64,000 nt of DNA from Tropicibacter alexandrii. Lineage in GTDB: Bacteria > Pseudomonadota > Alphaproteobacteria > Rhodobacterales > Rhodobacteraceae. The position numbers and the translations under genes are program-made. The notes below the pieces were generated by a model that worked only from the letters and a program-made list of their open reading frames with translations, was not told the DNA's origin and did no database searches. Below are positions 52,189 to 60,552 of the stretch, piece after piece. The number at the start of each line of letters is the position of its first letter. Positions within the stretch are counted from its first letter, which is position 1. The stretch is taken from assembly GCF_003667315.2 (NCBI RefSeq), contig NZ_RCTZ02000026.1:1-64000 (forward strand). The letters run 5' to 3'.

Positions 52189-53569
52189 GGGCTGCGGCCT
52201 CCTTGCCTGCGATGCGTCCGAAGACGGTGCCGATGGTCATGCCGAACCCGGCCAGATAACCTTGGCCAAGAATCGACCCCGCCATGGTTTCGCCCGCCGC
52301 CCACAGGTTGCTGACGGGGCGGTTGCCGATGGCGCATTGCGCCCGTTCGTCGACCTTCAGCCCCAGATAGGTGAAGGTGACCCCGGTGCGCAGCGAGTAG
52401 CCGTAGAAGGGCGGTTCCGTGATCGGCCGCGCCCAGTTGGTCTTGGGCGGGGTGAGGCCGGTGGTGGCCACGCCGTCCAACTCGGTCGGGTGAAACCCCG
52501 AGGTATCGCCACAGGCGGCGTTGAACTCGGCCACGGTCTTTGCCAGCGCCTCGGCGGGCAGGTCCATCTTTTCAGCCAGTTCTTCCAACGTGTCGGCCTT
52601 GATCGGCGGAAAGACCGACGGCATGAACAGGTTCAGAGACTTGGCATCGATGATGACATAGCCCACCTGATCCGGCTGCGCGGCGACCAACCGCCCCCAG
52701 ATCGCGTAGCGCTTGGGCCAGACATCCTCGCCCTCGTCATAGAAGCGTTCCGCGTTTTTGTTGACCACGATGGAAAACGGCACGCAGTCCAGCCGCGTGA
52801 CGATGCCGCCATCGAATTTCGGCGCGCGTCCGTCGATGGCAACCGCGTGGCATTGCGTCGGATCGCCCACCTGCTCGACACCCTGATCCAGCAGATCGGC
52901 CAGCACGACACCGCGATTATAGGGCGTGCCCCGGATCAAGAAGTTCTTCGCCGCAGGTCCCCATGCCCGGGCGAGCCAATCGGTATCCGCCTGAAAGCCA
53001 CCCGAGGCGACAACGACCGATTTCGGCGCGACCCGGTGGGTTTCCCCATTCTGCGTGTAATCGATGAAGTCGATGCGGTCATCGTTCAGTTCCAGATGCG
53101 TCACCGAGGCCTCGTAGGCCACCCGCACACCAAGGCGTTCGGCGGTGCGGTAATAAGCGTTCACCAACCCCTTGCCGCCGCCAAGGAAAAACGCGTTGGT
53201 CCGCGCCAGCGACAGGGTGCCCGACAGCGAGGGCTGAAAGCGCACGCCATGCTGCTCCATCCACGGCAGGCATTCCTCGGAGCTGCGGATCGCCAGCCGG
53301 GCCAAGCCCTCATGCGTCTTGCCGCCGGTCACCTTGAGCAGGTCGGCAAGGTATTCCTCTTCGGTGTAGCTGTCCGTCAGCGGCCCGAGCGGCCCGTGAT
53401 GCATGCAGCGAAAGTTGCGCGTGTGGCGCGAATTGCCGCCCCGATAGGGCTTTGGCGCGGCTTCGAGGATCAGCACGCGGGCACCGGCCTCGGCGGCGGT
53501 GATCGCGGCGCACAGCGCGGCATTGCCACCGCCGATGACGACGAGATCGGGGGTGTCGGACAAGGTCAC
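52172..53569 (-). CDS. tcuA: FAD-dependent tricarballylate dehydrogenase TcuA
   Basis: TcuA oxidises tricarballylate to cis-aconitate, which enters the TCA cycle. The 465-residue protein begins with the FAD-binding fold (LVVIGGGNAALCAAITAAEAGARVLILEAAP), has SRHTRNFRCMHHG, and a fumarate-reductase-like C-terminal part (AAGETMAGSILGQGYLAGFGMTIGTVFGRIAG). The GTG start at 53569 overlaps the TGA of the GntR gene (GTGA). Order GntR-tcuA-tcuB suggests a single transcript. Confidence 0.92.
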   Translation of the reverse strand: MTLSDTPDLVVIGGGNAALCAAITAAEAGARVLILEAAPKPYRGGNSRHTRNFRCMHHGPLGPLTDSYTEEEYLADLLKVTGGKTHEGLARLAIRSSEECLPWMEQHGVRFQPSLSGTLSLARTNAFFLGGGKGLVNAYYRTAERLGVRVAYEASVTHLELNDDRIDFIDYTQNGETHRVAPKSVVVASGGFQADTDWLARAWGPAAKNFLIRGTPYNRGVVLADLLDQGVEQVGDPTQCHAVAIDGRAPKFDGGIVTRLDCVPFSIVVNKNAERFYDEGEDVWPKRYAIWGRLVAAQPDQVGYVIIDAKSLNLFMPSVFPPIKADTLEELAEKMDLPAEALAKTVAEFNAACGDTSGFHPTELDGVATTGLTPPKTNWARPITEPPFYGYSLRTGVTFTYLGLKVDERAQCAIGNRPVSNLWAAGETMAGSILGQGYLAGFGMTIGTVFGRIAGKEAAAHANAN

Positions 53570-54249
53570 AGCAGGTCTCCGTCATATCCCGTGCTACGTT
53601 GGGGCAAGGCGCGCAGCGCGCGCACCCGCACCCGCTGGGCGGCCTCGATATGCGCGCGCATCGCGGCCTCTGCCGAAACGCCATCGCGCGCCTTGATCGC
53701 ATCAAGCACACGGACATGTTCCTCGACCGCCGTTTTGGCGCGGTCCGGTTCGGTCAGCGTGGTCGGGCCAAGGATCATCAGCGCCTTTTGCAGCGCGTGG
53801 ATCGAGCGGGCGAGAAACCGGTTCTTGGCGGCATCCAGCAGGGCCGCGTGAAACTGCCGGTTCAGGATGAACGCCTGCGGCGCATCGCCCAGCGCCGCCA
53901 TCTGCCGGTTCATCTCGATCAACTCCTCGATCTCGATATCCGAGGCGGCCCGTGCGGCCAGACGCGCGGCGGTGCCTTCGAGCACGGCGCGCATTTCATA
54001 GAGTTCCATCACTTCGGCATAGTCCAGCGTGCGGATCGTGGCGCCCTGCCGGGGGACATGGGTGACGATGCCGTCGGCCTCAAGCTGGCGGATCGCCTCG
54101 CGCACCGGGGTGCGGGACACACCCAACCGGTCGGCCAGTTCCGTCTCGCGCAGCCGGTCGCCGGGATTGAGACGACCTTCGCGCAGTTCGGTCAGCAATT
54201 GCGCATAGGCGGTGTTGCCCTGCGGGGTGCTGTCGTCATCGGTCATCAT
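53566..54249 (-). CDS. GntR-family regulator of the tcu operon
   Basis: The 227-residue protein is of the FadR/FCD type: helix-turn-helix LLTELREGRLNPGDRLRETELADRLGVSRTPVREAIRQLEADGIV, then the helical ligand domain (VMELYEMRAVLEGTAARLAAR; FHAALLDAAKN). It heads the tcu genes and is translationally coupled to tcuA. The known TcuR of Salmonella is LysR-type, so this operon uses a different regulator class. The candidate operator is just upstream at 54269-54296. Confidence 0.92.
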   Translation of the reverse strand: MMTDDDSTPQGNTAYAQLLTELREGRLNPGDRLRETELADRLGVSRTPVREAIRQLEADGIVTHVPRQGATIRTLDYAEVMELYEMRAVLEGTAARLAARAASDIEIEELIEMNRQMAALGDAPQAFILNRQFHAALLDAAKNRFLARSIHALQKALMILGPTTLTEPDRAKTAVEEHVRVLDAIKARDGVSAEAAMRAHIEAAQRVRVRALRALPQRSTGYDGDLL

Positions 54250-54268
54250 CCGAACCTCCGGTCTGGTA

Positions 54269-54296
54269 TTGTATACGCGTGGATACAAGCGTATCC
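54269..54296. promoter_or_regulatory. Overlapping dyad operator, GntR / AbrB-type gene spacer
   Basis: TTGTAT-N8-ATACAA (54269-54288) overlaps GGATAC-AAGC-GTATCC (54281-54296). The GTAT/ATAC half-sites are typical of FadR-subfamily GntR operators. It lies between the divergent GntR and AbrB-type genes, 20 bases from the GntR start. Confidence 0.68.
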
Positions 54297-54327
54297 ATGA
54301 GAAGGTCAAGAGAGTCGGGAGGCCGGT

Positions 54328-55383
54328 TTGCGCAAACATTTCCTCAATCGCACGATGGGTCGCCGCGCACTGACCTTTGCATTGGCGGCGCTGGGTACGG
54401 GCGTGTTCTGGGCCCTCGACCTGCCCCTGCCCTTCCTCTTTGGCCCGATGGCCTTCTGCCTTGCCGGGGCCTTGGCGCACCTGCCGCTGAAGGGGTTCGG
54501 GCAGGTCTCGGTCGCGGCCCGGACCATCCTTGGCGTCGCCGTCGGGGCATCGGTCACGCCCGAGGTCATCGCCCAACTGCCGCGCATGGCGGTCTCGGTT
54601 GCGCTGATCCCGCTGTTCATCGCGGCGATTGCACTGGTCGGCGTGCCGTTCTTTCGCAGGCTCTGGGGGTTTGACGCGCCCACCGCCTATTACGCGGCCA
54701 TGCCCGGCGGGCTTCAGGACATGGTGATCTTTGGCACCGAGGCCGGGGCGAACCCGCGCGTGCTGTCACTTGTGCATGGCACACGGGTGCTGATCATCGT
54801 CACGCTGGCCCCCTTCATCCTGAGCCATTTCTACGGCGTGGGCCTGAGCAATCCGATCGGCGCACCGGTCAAGGACCTGCCCCCGCACGAACTGCTGATC
54901 ATGGTCGCCGCCGCGTGGATCGGGTGGAAGGGGGGCGAGCGGATCAAGCTGTTCGGAGCGTCCATCCTTGGCCCGATGATCGTCACCGCGATCCTGTCGC
55001 TGACCGACGTGATCCACGCCCGCCCCCCGGCCGAGGCGATCCTTGCCGCGCAGTTCTTCATCGGTTGCGGGATCGGGGTCCAGTTTCTGGGCGTCACATG
55101 GGGCGAGCTGACCCGCGTGGTCGCGGCAGGCATCGCCTATGTCATGGTGCTGGCCGTGTTGGCAGCGATCTTTGCCGGTATCGTCACGGGCATGGGGCTG
55201 GGGGAGCCGGTCGCCGCCTTCCTCGCCTTTGCGCCGGGCGGTCAGGCGGAAATGACGGTGCTGGCCATCGTCACCGGGGCAGACCTTGGCTTTGTCATCA
55301 CCCACCACCTGACGCGCATCGTGATCGTGATCGTCGGCGCGCCTGTGCTGGCGGCGGTCATTGCCCGTAGACGGCGGGGTTGA
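54328..55383 (+). CDS. AbrB-type (DUF3360-like, AmoR-annotated) membrane protein
   Basis: The 351-residue protein has about ten hydrophobic helices in two repeated halves, with PLPFLFGPMAFCLAGALAHLPL and AYYAAMPGGLQDMVIFGTEAGANPRVLSLVHGTRVLIIV, then FLAFAPGGQAEMTVLAIVTGADLGFVITHHLTRIV. Databases often call it AbrB family or ammonia monooxygenase regulator, but it is a transporter-like membrane protein. Position beside tcu and tct suggests organic acid transport. TTG 54328 with GGGAGG upstream is the likely start. Its last 26 bases overlap the convergent dehydrogenase gene. Confidence 0.82.
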   Translation: MRKHFLNRTMGRRALTFALAALGTGVFWALDLPLPFLFGPMAFCLAGALAHLPLKGFGQVSVAARTILGVAVGASVTPEVIAQLPRMAVSVALIPLFIAAIALVGVPFFRRLWGFDAPTAYYAAMPGGLQDMVIFGTEAGANPRVLSLVHGTRVLIIVTLAPFILSHFYGVGLSNPIGAPVKDLPPHELLIMVAAAWIGWKGGERIKLFGASILGPMIVTAILSLTDVIHARPPAEAILAAQFFIGCGIGVQFLGVTWGELTRVVAAGIAYVMVLAVLAAIFAGIVTGMGLGEPVAAFLAFAPGGQAEMTVLAIVTGADLGFVITHHLTRIVIVIVGAPVLAAVIARRRRG

Positions 55384-56332
55384 CCATGTGGACCGGCGCG
55401 CCGTCCGCGTAGGCGTTCACCTGCTCGAAGATGTCGGCGAATTGCTTGTCGAACTCGTCCTCCGTGACAAAGCCGATATGCGGCGTGGCGATCAGGTTCG
55501 GATGGGACAGCAGCGGATCGGTCGGGTCGGTCAACGGCTCGGTGTCAAAGACGTCGATGGCGGCCATGCCGGGGCGGCCCGCGTTCAGGCCATCCAGCAG
55601 GGCCCCCGGCGCGATCAGCCCGGCCCGCGAGGTGTTCACCAAGACCGAGCGCGGCGCCATCTGCGCAAGGTCATCCGCCGTGACGATGCCACGCGTCTCC
55701 GGGGTCAGGCGGAGGTGCAGCGAGACCACGTCGCTTTGCGCGAAGAAGGCCGCGCGGCTTTCCGCCACCTGCTCGCCTGCCAAGGATGCCCGTGCGCGCC
55801 CCGCCTCCGACGCCCACCAGACCACGTCCATGCCGAAGGCGCGGGCGTAGTCGGCCACGACGCGCCCGATCCGGCCATAGCCATACAGCCCCAGCGTCCG
55901 ACCGCGCAGCGTTCGCCCGACGCCCATCTGCCACTGACCCGCCTTGGCGCTGGCCATCTGCTGTGGCAACTGGCGCATGGCCGACAGGATCAGCGCAAAG
56001 GTCAGCTCGGCGGCGGCATAGTTCGCCCCGTCTGCGCCGGTATTGGAACACAGCAGCACGCCATGATCGGTGCAAGCCTCCACATCCACATGCGGCCAGA
56101 CCCCGCGCTGCGAGATCAGCCGCAGGTTTGGCAGCCGCTCCAGCAGATCGCGCGTGACGCGGGTGCGCTCGCGGAACAGGACGACGCATTCGGCATCGTG
56201 CAGACGGGCGGCCAGCGCCGCCTCGTCGGCCTCGTGATCGGTCCAGACCGTGACGTCATGGCCGTCGAGCAGCCGAAAGCAGGGCAATGCCCGAAGCGTG
56301 TCGAACCAGTCGTCGAGGATATGGACCTTCAT
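55358..56332 (-). CDS. D-2-hydroxyacid dehydrogenase family protein
   Basis: The 324-residue protein has the NAD-binding motif LGLYGYGRIGRVVADYARAFG (about 147-167), the substrate-side motif LVNTSRAGLIAPGALLDGL with active-site Arg, the Glu in FDTEPL and the catalytic His in NLIATPHIGFVTEDEF. It likely reduces a 2-oxoacid or oxidises a D-2-hydroxyacid. Substrate is unknown; a link to carboxylate catabolism is inferred from neighbours. It follows the PrpF-Usp-small-ORF genes on the same strand. Confidence 0.9.
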   Translation of the reverse strand: MKVHILDDWFDTLRALPCFRLLDGHDVTVWTDHEADEAALAARLHDAECVVLFRERTRVTRDLLERLPNLRLISQRGVWPHVDVEACTDHGVLLCSNTGADGANYAAAELTFALILSAMRQLPQQMASAKAGQWQMGVGRTLRGRTLGLYGYGRIGRVVADYARAFGMDVVWWASEAGRARASLAGEQVAESRAAFFAQSDVVSLHLRLTPETRGIVTADDLAQMAPRSVLVNTSRAGLIAPGALLDGLNAGRPGMAAIDVFDTEPLTDPTDPLLSHPNLIATPHIGFVTEDEFDKQFADIFEQVNAYADGAPVHMVNPAVYGQ

Positions 56333-56344
56333 GTCGGGTGCCTT

Positions 56345-56506
56345 TCAGCCTTGCGGGGACAGCGCCTTGATGGCCCGGCTGATGCGTTCGTGCAAGATCT
56401 TCAGATCCGCCTTGTTGGGCGCATCCCCCGCGATCCGCTGGGCCAGATCCTGACGCATCTCTTCAAGGTCGCGCCGCAAGCGGCCCAGTTTTTCGTAATC
56501 GGTCAT
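56345..56506 (-). CDS. Small uncharacterised protein, 53 aa
   Basis: The sequence is a single charged helix in two parts (MTDYEKLGRLRRDLEEMRQD and KADLKILHERISRAIKALSP), without signal or membrane segment. GGAGCGAC lies before ATG 56506. It fits exactly between the Usp gene (eight bases upstream) and the dehydrogenase gene (12 bases downstream), which supports it being real. Function is unknown. Confidence 0.65.
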   Translation of the reverse strand: MTDYEKLGRLRRDLEEMRQDLAQRIAGDAPNKADLKILHERISRAIKALSPQG

Positions 56507-56514
56507 GTCGCTCC

Positions 56515-57330
56515 TCAATGTGACAGCAGCACGGGGATGTCGATCTGGGCCAGCACCTCGGAGGTGACACCGCCCAGCAGGTCCTCGCGGAACTTGGAAT
56601 GTTCGTAGGCGCCCAGCACCAACAGCGAGGGCCGGTTCTTGCGGCACCATGCCAGCAGGGTCGCCGCGACGGGATGCGAGGTGGGCCATTCTTCCAGCGT
56701 GGCCGCGACGCCGTGGCGGGACAGGTGGGTCATCAGGTCCTCGATCGGCCAGCCGGTGCGCGGCCCGACCGTCAGGACGCTGACGCGCCCGGCTTCCTCG
56801 ATCAGTCGCAGGCTGTCGGACAAGGCCCGCGCCGCCGCCCGACCGCCATCCCATGCAAGCGCCGAATGGGTCAATGCGCCGCCGCCGTCATAGCCCGCGG
56901 GCACGACCACCACCGGTCGCCCGGACATCAGCGCGATGCGGTCCGGGTGCAGGGTGACATGCTCGTCATCGGTGTCGGCATGGTTGCCGACGATCAGCAT
57001 GTCGTAGTGCCGCGCGGCCTCGGACAGGACGGTATCGACGCGGCCCGTGACCTCTTTGAGGTGCAGCGCGCCGGTCAGCCCGAGCGCGGCGCGCTCGGTC
57101 TCGAACCTGTCTTCGATCTCGCGCAGGATATCGCTGTTGGCTGCCTCCAGCAGCGCGCGGGCCTCCTTGGGAATCCAGCGCGAGCGCTTGTCGATCACCT
57201 CATGCGTGGTGTGCGCCAATATCGCGGTGACATGGGCACCCAGCCTGTCCGCCAGCGCCGCCGCATAGCGCAGCGCCGCGACAGAGCCCTCGGACCCGTT
57301 GAAGGCCACGAGCAGGTTCATCATCGGCAT
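56515..57330 (-). CDS. Tandem universal stress protein (UspA family)
   Basis: The 271-residue protein holds two Usp domains: the first with NLLVAFNGSEGSVAALRYAAALADRLGAHVTAI and DMLIVGNHA, the second with SALAWDGGRAAARALSDSL and SLLVLGAYEHSKFREDLLGGVTSEVLAQIDIPVLLSH. The second has the G-x-x-x-x-S/E-type nucleotide loop in altered form. Usp proteins of this type bind ATP or act in stress survival. Reading frame starts next to the PrpF stop, so it belongs to that operon. Confidence 0.9.
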   Translation of the reverse strand: MPMMNLLVAFNGSEGSVAALRYAAALADRLGAHVTAILAHTTHEVIDKRSRWIPKEARALLEAANSDILREIEDRFETERAALGLTGALHLKEVTGRVDTVLSEAARHYDMLIVGNHADTDDEHVTLHPDRIALMSGRPVVVVPAGYDGGGALTHSALAWDGGRAAARALSDSLRLIEEAGRVSVLTVGPRTGWPIEDLMTHLSRHGVAATLEEWPTSHPVAATLLAWCRKNRPSLLVLGAYEHSKFREDLLGGVTSEVLAQIDIPVLLSH

Positions 57331-57331
57331 G

Positions 57332-58420
57332 TCAGCGCCCCTTCCAGATGGAGGCGGGCACGTAGATATGCCCATCCGCCAGCTTGCGCGCGGTGCGCAA
57401 GAGCCCGGCGGAATTCAGGGTGAAATGGTTGTTCATCTCGAAATCCACCAGCACCTCGATGGTGCCCGAGGCATGTTCGAGCACGACGTTCGCAGGGCTT
57501 TGGGTCGGACGCTCCAGCAGGCCATCGGCGACCGTGCCGGGGGTCAACGCGCAGGATGCAAGGCATTGCGAGCCCGTGACCGCCATGGACGGATGCGTCG
57601 TCCACGGCATGAAATAGCGCGTCGCGATGGTGCCACCTTCGCGCGCCGGGGCGAGCAGGCCGAATTTCGGCGTCACAGATTGCGTGACATCGCCCATGCC
57701 CATCGCCGCACCGGCCTGCAGGCGCACGGCCTCCATCCGGGCAAAGAAATCGCGGTTCGCGTCCAGTTCCTCGACCGTCTCGTAGCCGGTCAGGCCGAAA
57801 TCCGCCGCGCGGGCGATCACCATGGGCATGGCAACGTCCATGCAGGTCACCTCGATCCCGTCGAACGTATCGCGCAGATTGCCGGTGGGCAGGAAGGCCC
57901 CGGTCGAAGAGCCCACGACCCCCATGAAGTTCAGCGCGATGGGCGCGGCCCGACCCGGCACCCCGGCGATTTCCGTGTCACCCGTGTAGTGCAGGACGCC
58001 GCCCGGCGTCTGAACCCGGGCCAAGACCCGCGCGCCGGTGTTGACGGCGCGTATCCGGACCTCCGTCTCGTCGCCCTGTGGCGTGACGAGGCCCATCTCG
58101 ATGGCAGCCGGGCCGACACCCGACAGGATGTTGCCGCAGGTGGGTTTGAAATCCACCAGCCGATCCGCGACCGAGACCTGCGCAAAGAAGTAATCCACAT
58201 CGGCCCAGTCATCATCGGACCGCGACAGCATGGCGACCTTGGTGGTCACCGCGACGCCGCCGCCGATCCCGTCGATATTGATCGCGTGGCCTGCGCCGAC
58301 GGCGGCCATCAGCACCTCGGCCAGCGTCTCGCGGTCCTGCGGAAGGTCGGCGCGGTTGAAATACGGCCCCCGCGAGGTGCCCCCGCGCATGAAGACATAG
58401 GGAATGCCTGTCTGTGTCAT
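57332..58420 (-). CDS. PrpF-family isomerase (4-oxalomesaconate tautomerase-like)
   Basis: PrpF proteins have a diaminopimelate-epimerase-like fold and shift double bonds in aconitate-like or oxalomesaconate-like acids. The 362-residue protein shows FMRGGTSRGPYFNRADLP, VDYFFAQVSVADRLVDFKPTCGNILSGVGPAAIE (active-site Cys) and GSQCLASCALTPGTVADGLL. The start used is ATG 58420 (MTQTGIPYVFMRGG); ATG 58429 would add three residues. Between the tcu and tct genes the most likely substrate is an unsaturated tricarboxylate such as aconitate, but 4-oxalomesaconate cannot be excluded. Confidence 0.85.
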   Translation of the reverse strand: MTQTGIPYVFMRGGTSRGPYFNRADLPQDRETLAEVLMAAVGAGHAINIDGIGGGVAVTTKVAMLSRSDDDWADVDYFFAQVSVADRLVDFKPTCGNILSGVGPAAIEMGLVTPQGDETEVRIRAVNTGARVLARVQTPGGVLHYTGDTEIAGVPGRAAPIALNFMGVVGSSTGAFLPTGNLRDTFDGIEVTCMDVAMPMVIARAADFGLTGYETVEELDANRDFFARMEAVRLQAGAAMGMGDVTQSVTPKFGLLAPAREGGTIATRYFMPWTTHPSMAVTGSQCLASCALTPGTVADGLLERPTQSPANVVLEHASGTIEVLVDFEMNNHFTLNSAGLLRTARKLADGHIYVPASIWKGR

Positions 58421-58438
58421 GTCATTCACTCTGTTGGA

Positions 58439-60469
58439 TCATTTCAGTGGCCAAGGCAGATCGACGGCGTGTTGCAGCAGCCCCGGCGGGAAATCGCGGT
58501 TCAGCGCACCGGCCATCACGCACATCAACGCGAGGCCGCAGGCGGTCAGGATCAGCGTCTTGGGCCAAGGCGCCTGTGCCCGCACCCGCAGGAAGGTCAC
58601 GAGGAACCCGGCCAGCGCGAGGATGAAGCCAAGCACCCAGGTCGCGGCGATCAGTCCGGCGAACCACGCCAGCGTGCCCCAAAGCCCGTAGGGCGCATCG
58701 GCGTCCTCGCCCGCCATTTCCTTGTCGGCAAAGATCGTGTCGCCCTCGGGCCGCAAGATCATCTGCACCAGCAGGATCAGCAGCGCCGCCAGCGTGATGC
58801 CCCCGATGACCAGCGGCACGATCTTGTCGGTCATGTTGTAGTCGGGGATCGCGTTGGCGTTCAGCACGGCGATGACGACATAGGCCAAGATCACCAGCAA
58901 GAAGACGATGGGCGCGCGCTTGGACCCGGACTGGACCTCGCCCTCGGCCATGATCGTCTTCGCCTGCCGTAGCCCCAGCACGACCGACACCACGGTGACG
59001 ATCAGCAGCACGATCACGATGGGCGAAAAGATGTAGTCGATCCCCTCTTCGAACGACTTGCGGAAGCGGAAGGAGGCGATCTGGAAGGCTTGGTTAGAAA
59101 ACTTCTCGACCGGGTTGGACAGCACGAAGCCGATCAGGAAGGCCGGGCGCGACCAGTCGAAGCGGCGCAGGAAGATGCCGATCAGACCGATGGCAAACAG
59201 TGCGAGGATGTCCTCGAAGTTCTGGCCGGACTGGAACGCGGCAAAGGCGATCAGCATGAACAGGAACGGTGCGAGATAGGTGAAGCGGATGGTGGTCAGC
59301 TTGGCGATGCCGCCCGAAACGGCGATGCACAGCAGCGTGCCCACCACATTGGCCAGCGCCAGCAGCCAGACGATGGAATAGGTGATGTCGAGATTGTCGC
59401 GCAGCATGGCCGGGCCGACCTCGATATCGCCCGATCCCAGCAGGGCAATCGCCCCGATGAAGATCGCCATGGAGCCAGACCCGGGAATGCCGAACAGCAG
59501 CGTCGGAACAAGCCCGCCGCCTTCCTTGGCGTTGTTCGAGCTTTCCGGCCCGATCACGCCGCGGATTTCGCCCTTGCCGAATTGCGACTTGTCCTTGGTG
59601 GTCTGGACGGCGTGGCCATAGGCGATCCAGTCGACGACCGAGCCACCAAGGCCGGGGATCACGCCGACCAGCACACCGATCAGCGAGCAGCGCACCGACA
59701 GCCACTTGTTGGCGAACCAGTCGCGCACGCCGTCCATCCAGCCCGCGCCCAGCTTGGCGTCCTTGGCGATGGAGCGATCCTGCCGCAGCAGCGAGACGAT
59801 TTCCGGCACGGCAAAGATGCCAAGGCCCACGATCACCAGTTGCAGACCGTCCGTCAGATAGGGGAAGTCATAGCTGGCCATGCGCAGCGAGCCGCCCGCA
59901 TCCGCCACGCCGATCGTGCCGATCAGCATGCCAAGGCCCGCCGCCGCCAGCCCCTTCAGCGCGACGCGCCCCGCGAGGACGGCCACCATGGACAGGCCGA
60001 GGATCGAGATCATCAGCATTTCCGGCAGGCCAAAGGCCAGCACAAGCGGACGGGCCACGACGATGAACAATGTCAGGAACACTGCGCCGACGAGGCCCCC
60101 GAACAAGGACGAGGTAAAGGCCGCCGACAGCGCCCGCGCCGCCTGCCCCTTGCGCGCCAGCGGGAAGCCGTCCAGCACCGTAGCCTGCGAGGCGGATGAG
60201 CCGGGGATGCCCATCAGCACGGATGAAAACGTGTCCGAGGTTGGCACCACGGCCACCATGCCGATCATCAGCGCAAGGCCTAGCACGGGCTCCATGCCGA
60301 ACATGAAGGGCAGCAAAAGCGACAGGCCGGCGATACCGCCAAGGCCGGGAAACACGCCGACGGCAAGGCCCATGACCACGCCAAGGACAAGATATCCAAG
60401 GACGACAGGTTGCAGGATAAGAGCCCATGCGTCGGCAAGCGCCGGCAGGGCGGTCGCGAAGAGGTCCAT
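58439..60469 (-). CDS. tctA: TctA-TctB fusion, tripartite tricarboxylate transporter permease
   Basis: Residues 1-500 form TctA with about twelve helices and the signatures GVFPGLGGIAGLSLLLPFMFGM, MGIPGSSASQATVLDGFPLARKG, GVIPGLGGSVVDWIAYGHA and GPESSNNAKEGGGLVPTLLFGIPGSG. Residues about 520-676 add four more helices (FLLVILAYVVIAVLNANAIPD; IGGITLAALLILLVQMIL; LAWFAGLIAATWVLGFILAL; LILTACGLALMCVMAG), the size and layout of TctB, which is otherwise absent. Both integral subunits are therefore one 676-residue chain. It follows tctC on the minus strand. Confidence 0.88.
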   Translation of the reverse strand: MDLFATALPALADAWALILQPVVLGYLVLGVVMGLAVGVFPGLGGIAGLSLLLPFMFGMEPVLGLALMIGMVAVVPTSDTFSSVLMGIPGSSASQATVLDGFPLARKGQAARALSAAFTSSLFGGLVGAVFLTLFIVVARPLVLAFGLPEMLMISILGLSMVAVLAGRVALKGLAAAGLGMLIGTIGVADAGGSLRMASYDFPYLTDGLQLVIVGLGIFAVPEIVSLLRQDRSIAKDAKLGAGWMDGVRDWFANKWLSVRCSLIGVLVGVIPGLGGSVVDWIAYGHAVQTTKDKSQFGKGEIRGVIGPESSNNAKEGGGLVPTLLFGIPGSGSMAIFIGAIALLGSGDIEVGPAMLRDNLDITYSIVWLLALANVVGTLLCIAVSGGIAKLTTIRFTYLAPFLFMLIAFAAFQSGQNFEDILALFAIGLIGIFLRRFDWSRPAFLIGFVLSNPVEKFSNQAFQIASFRFRKSFEEGIDYIFSPIVIVLLIVTVVSVVLGLRQAKTIMAEGEVQSGSKRAPIVFLLVILAYVVIAVLNANAIPDYNMTDKIVPLVIGGITLAALLILLVQMILRPEGDTIFADKEMAGEDADAPYGLWGTLAWFAGLIAATWVLGFILALAGFLVTFLRVRAQAPWPKTLILTACGLALMCVMAGALNRDFPPGLLQHAVDLPWPLK

Positions 60470-60511
60470 CGCACCGTTCTTTCGGTTGAATTTTCAGAAG
60501 GGAGTGAGGCT

Positions 60512-60541
60512 GCGGGTGCCCACCGCGATGGCGGGACCCGC
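60512..60541 (-). other. Stem-loop between tctC and tctA
   Basis: GCGGGT-C-CCGCC pairs with GGTGG-GC-ACCCGC (11 pairs including one G-T). It lies in the 83-base gap between tctC and tctA without a T run, so it may stabilise the tctC message or lower permease expression relative to the abundant binding protein. Confidence 0.55.
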
Positions 60542-60552
60542 GGGCGCGTCGA

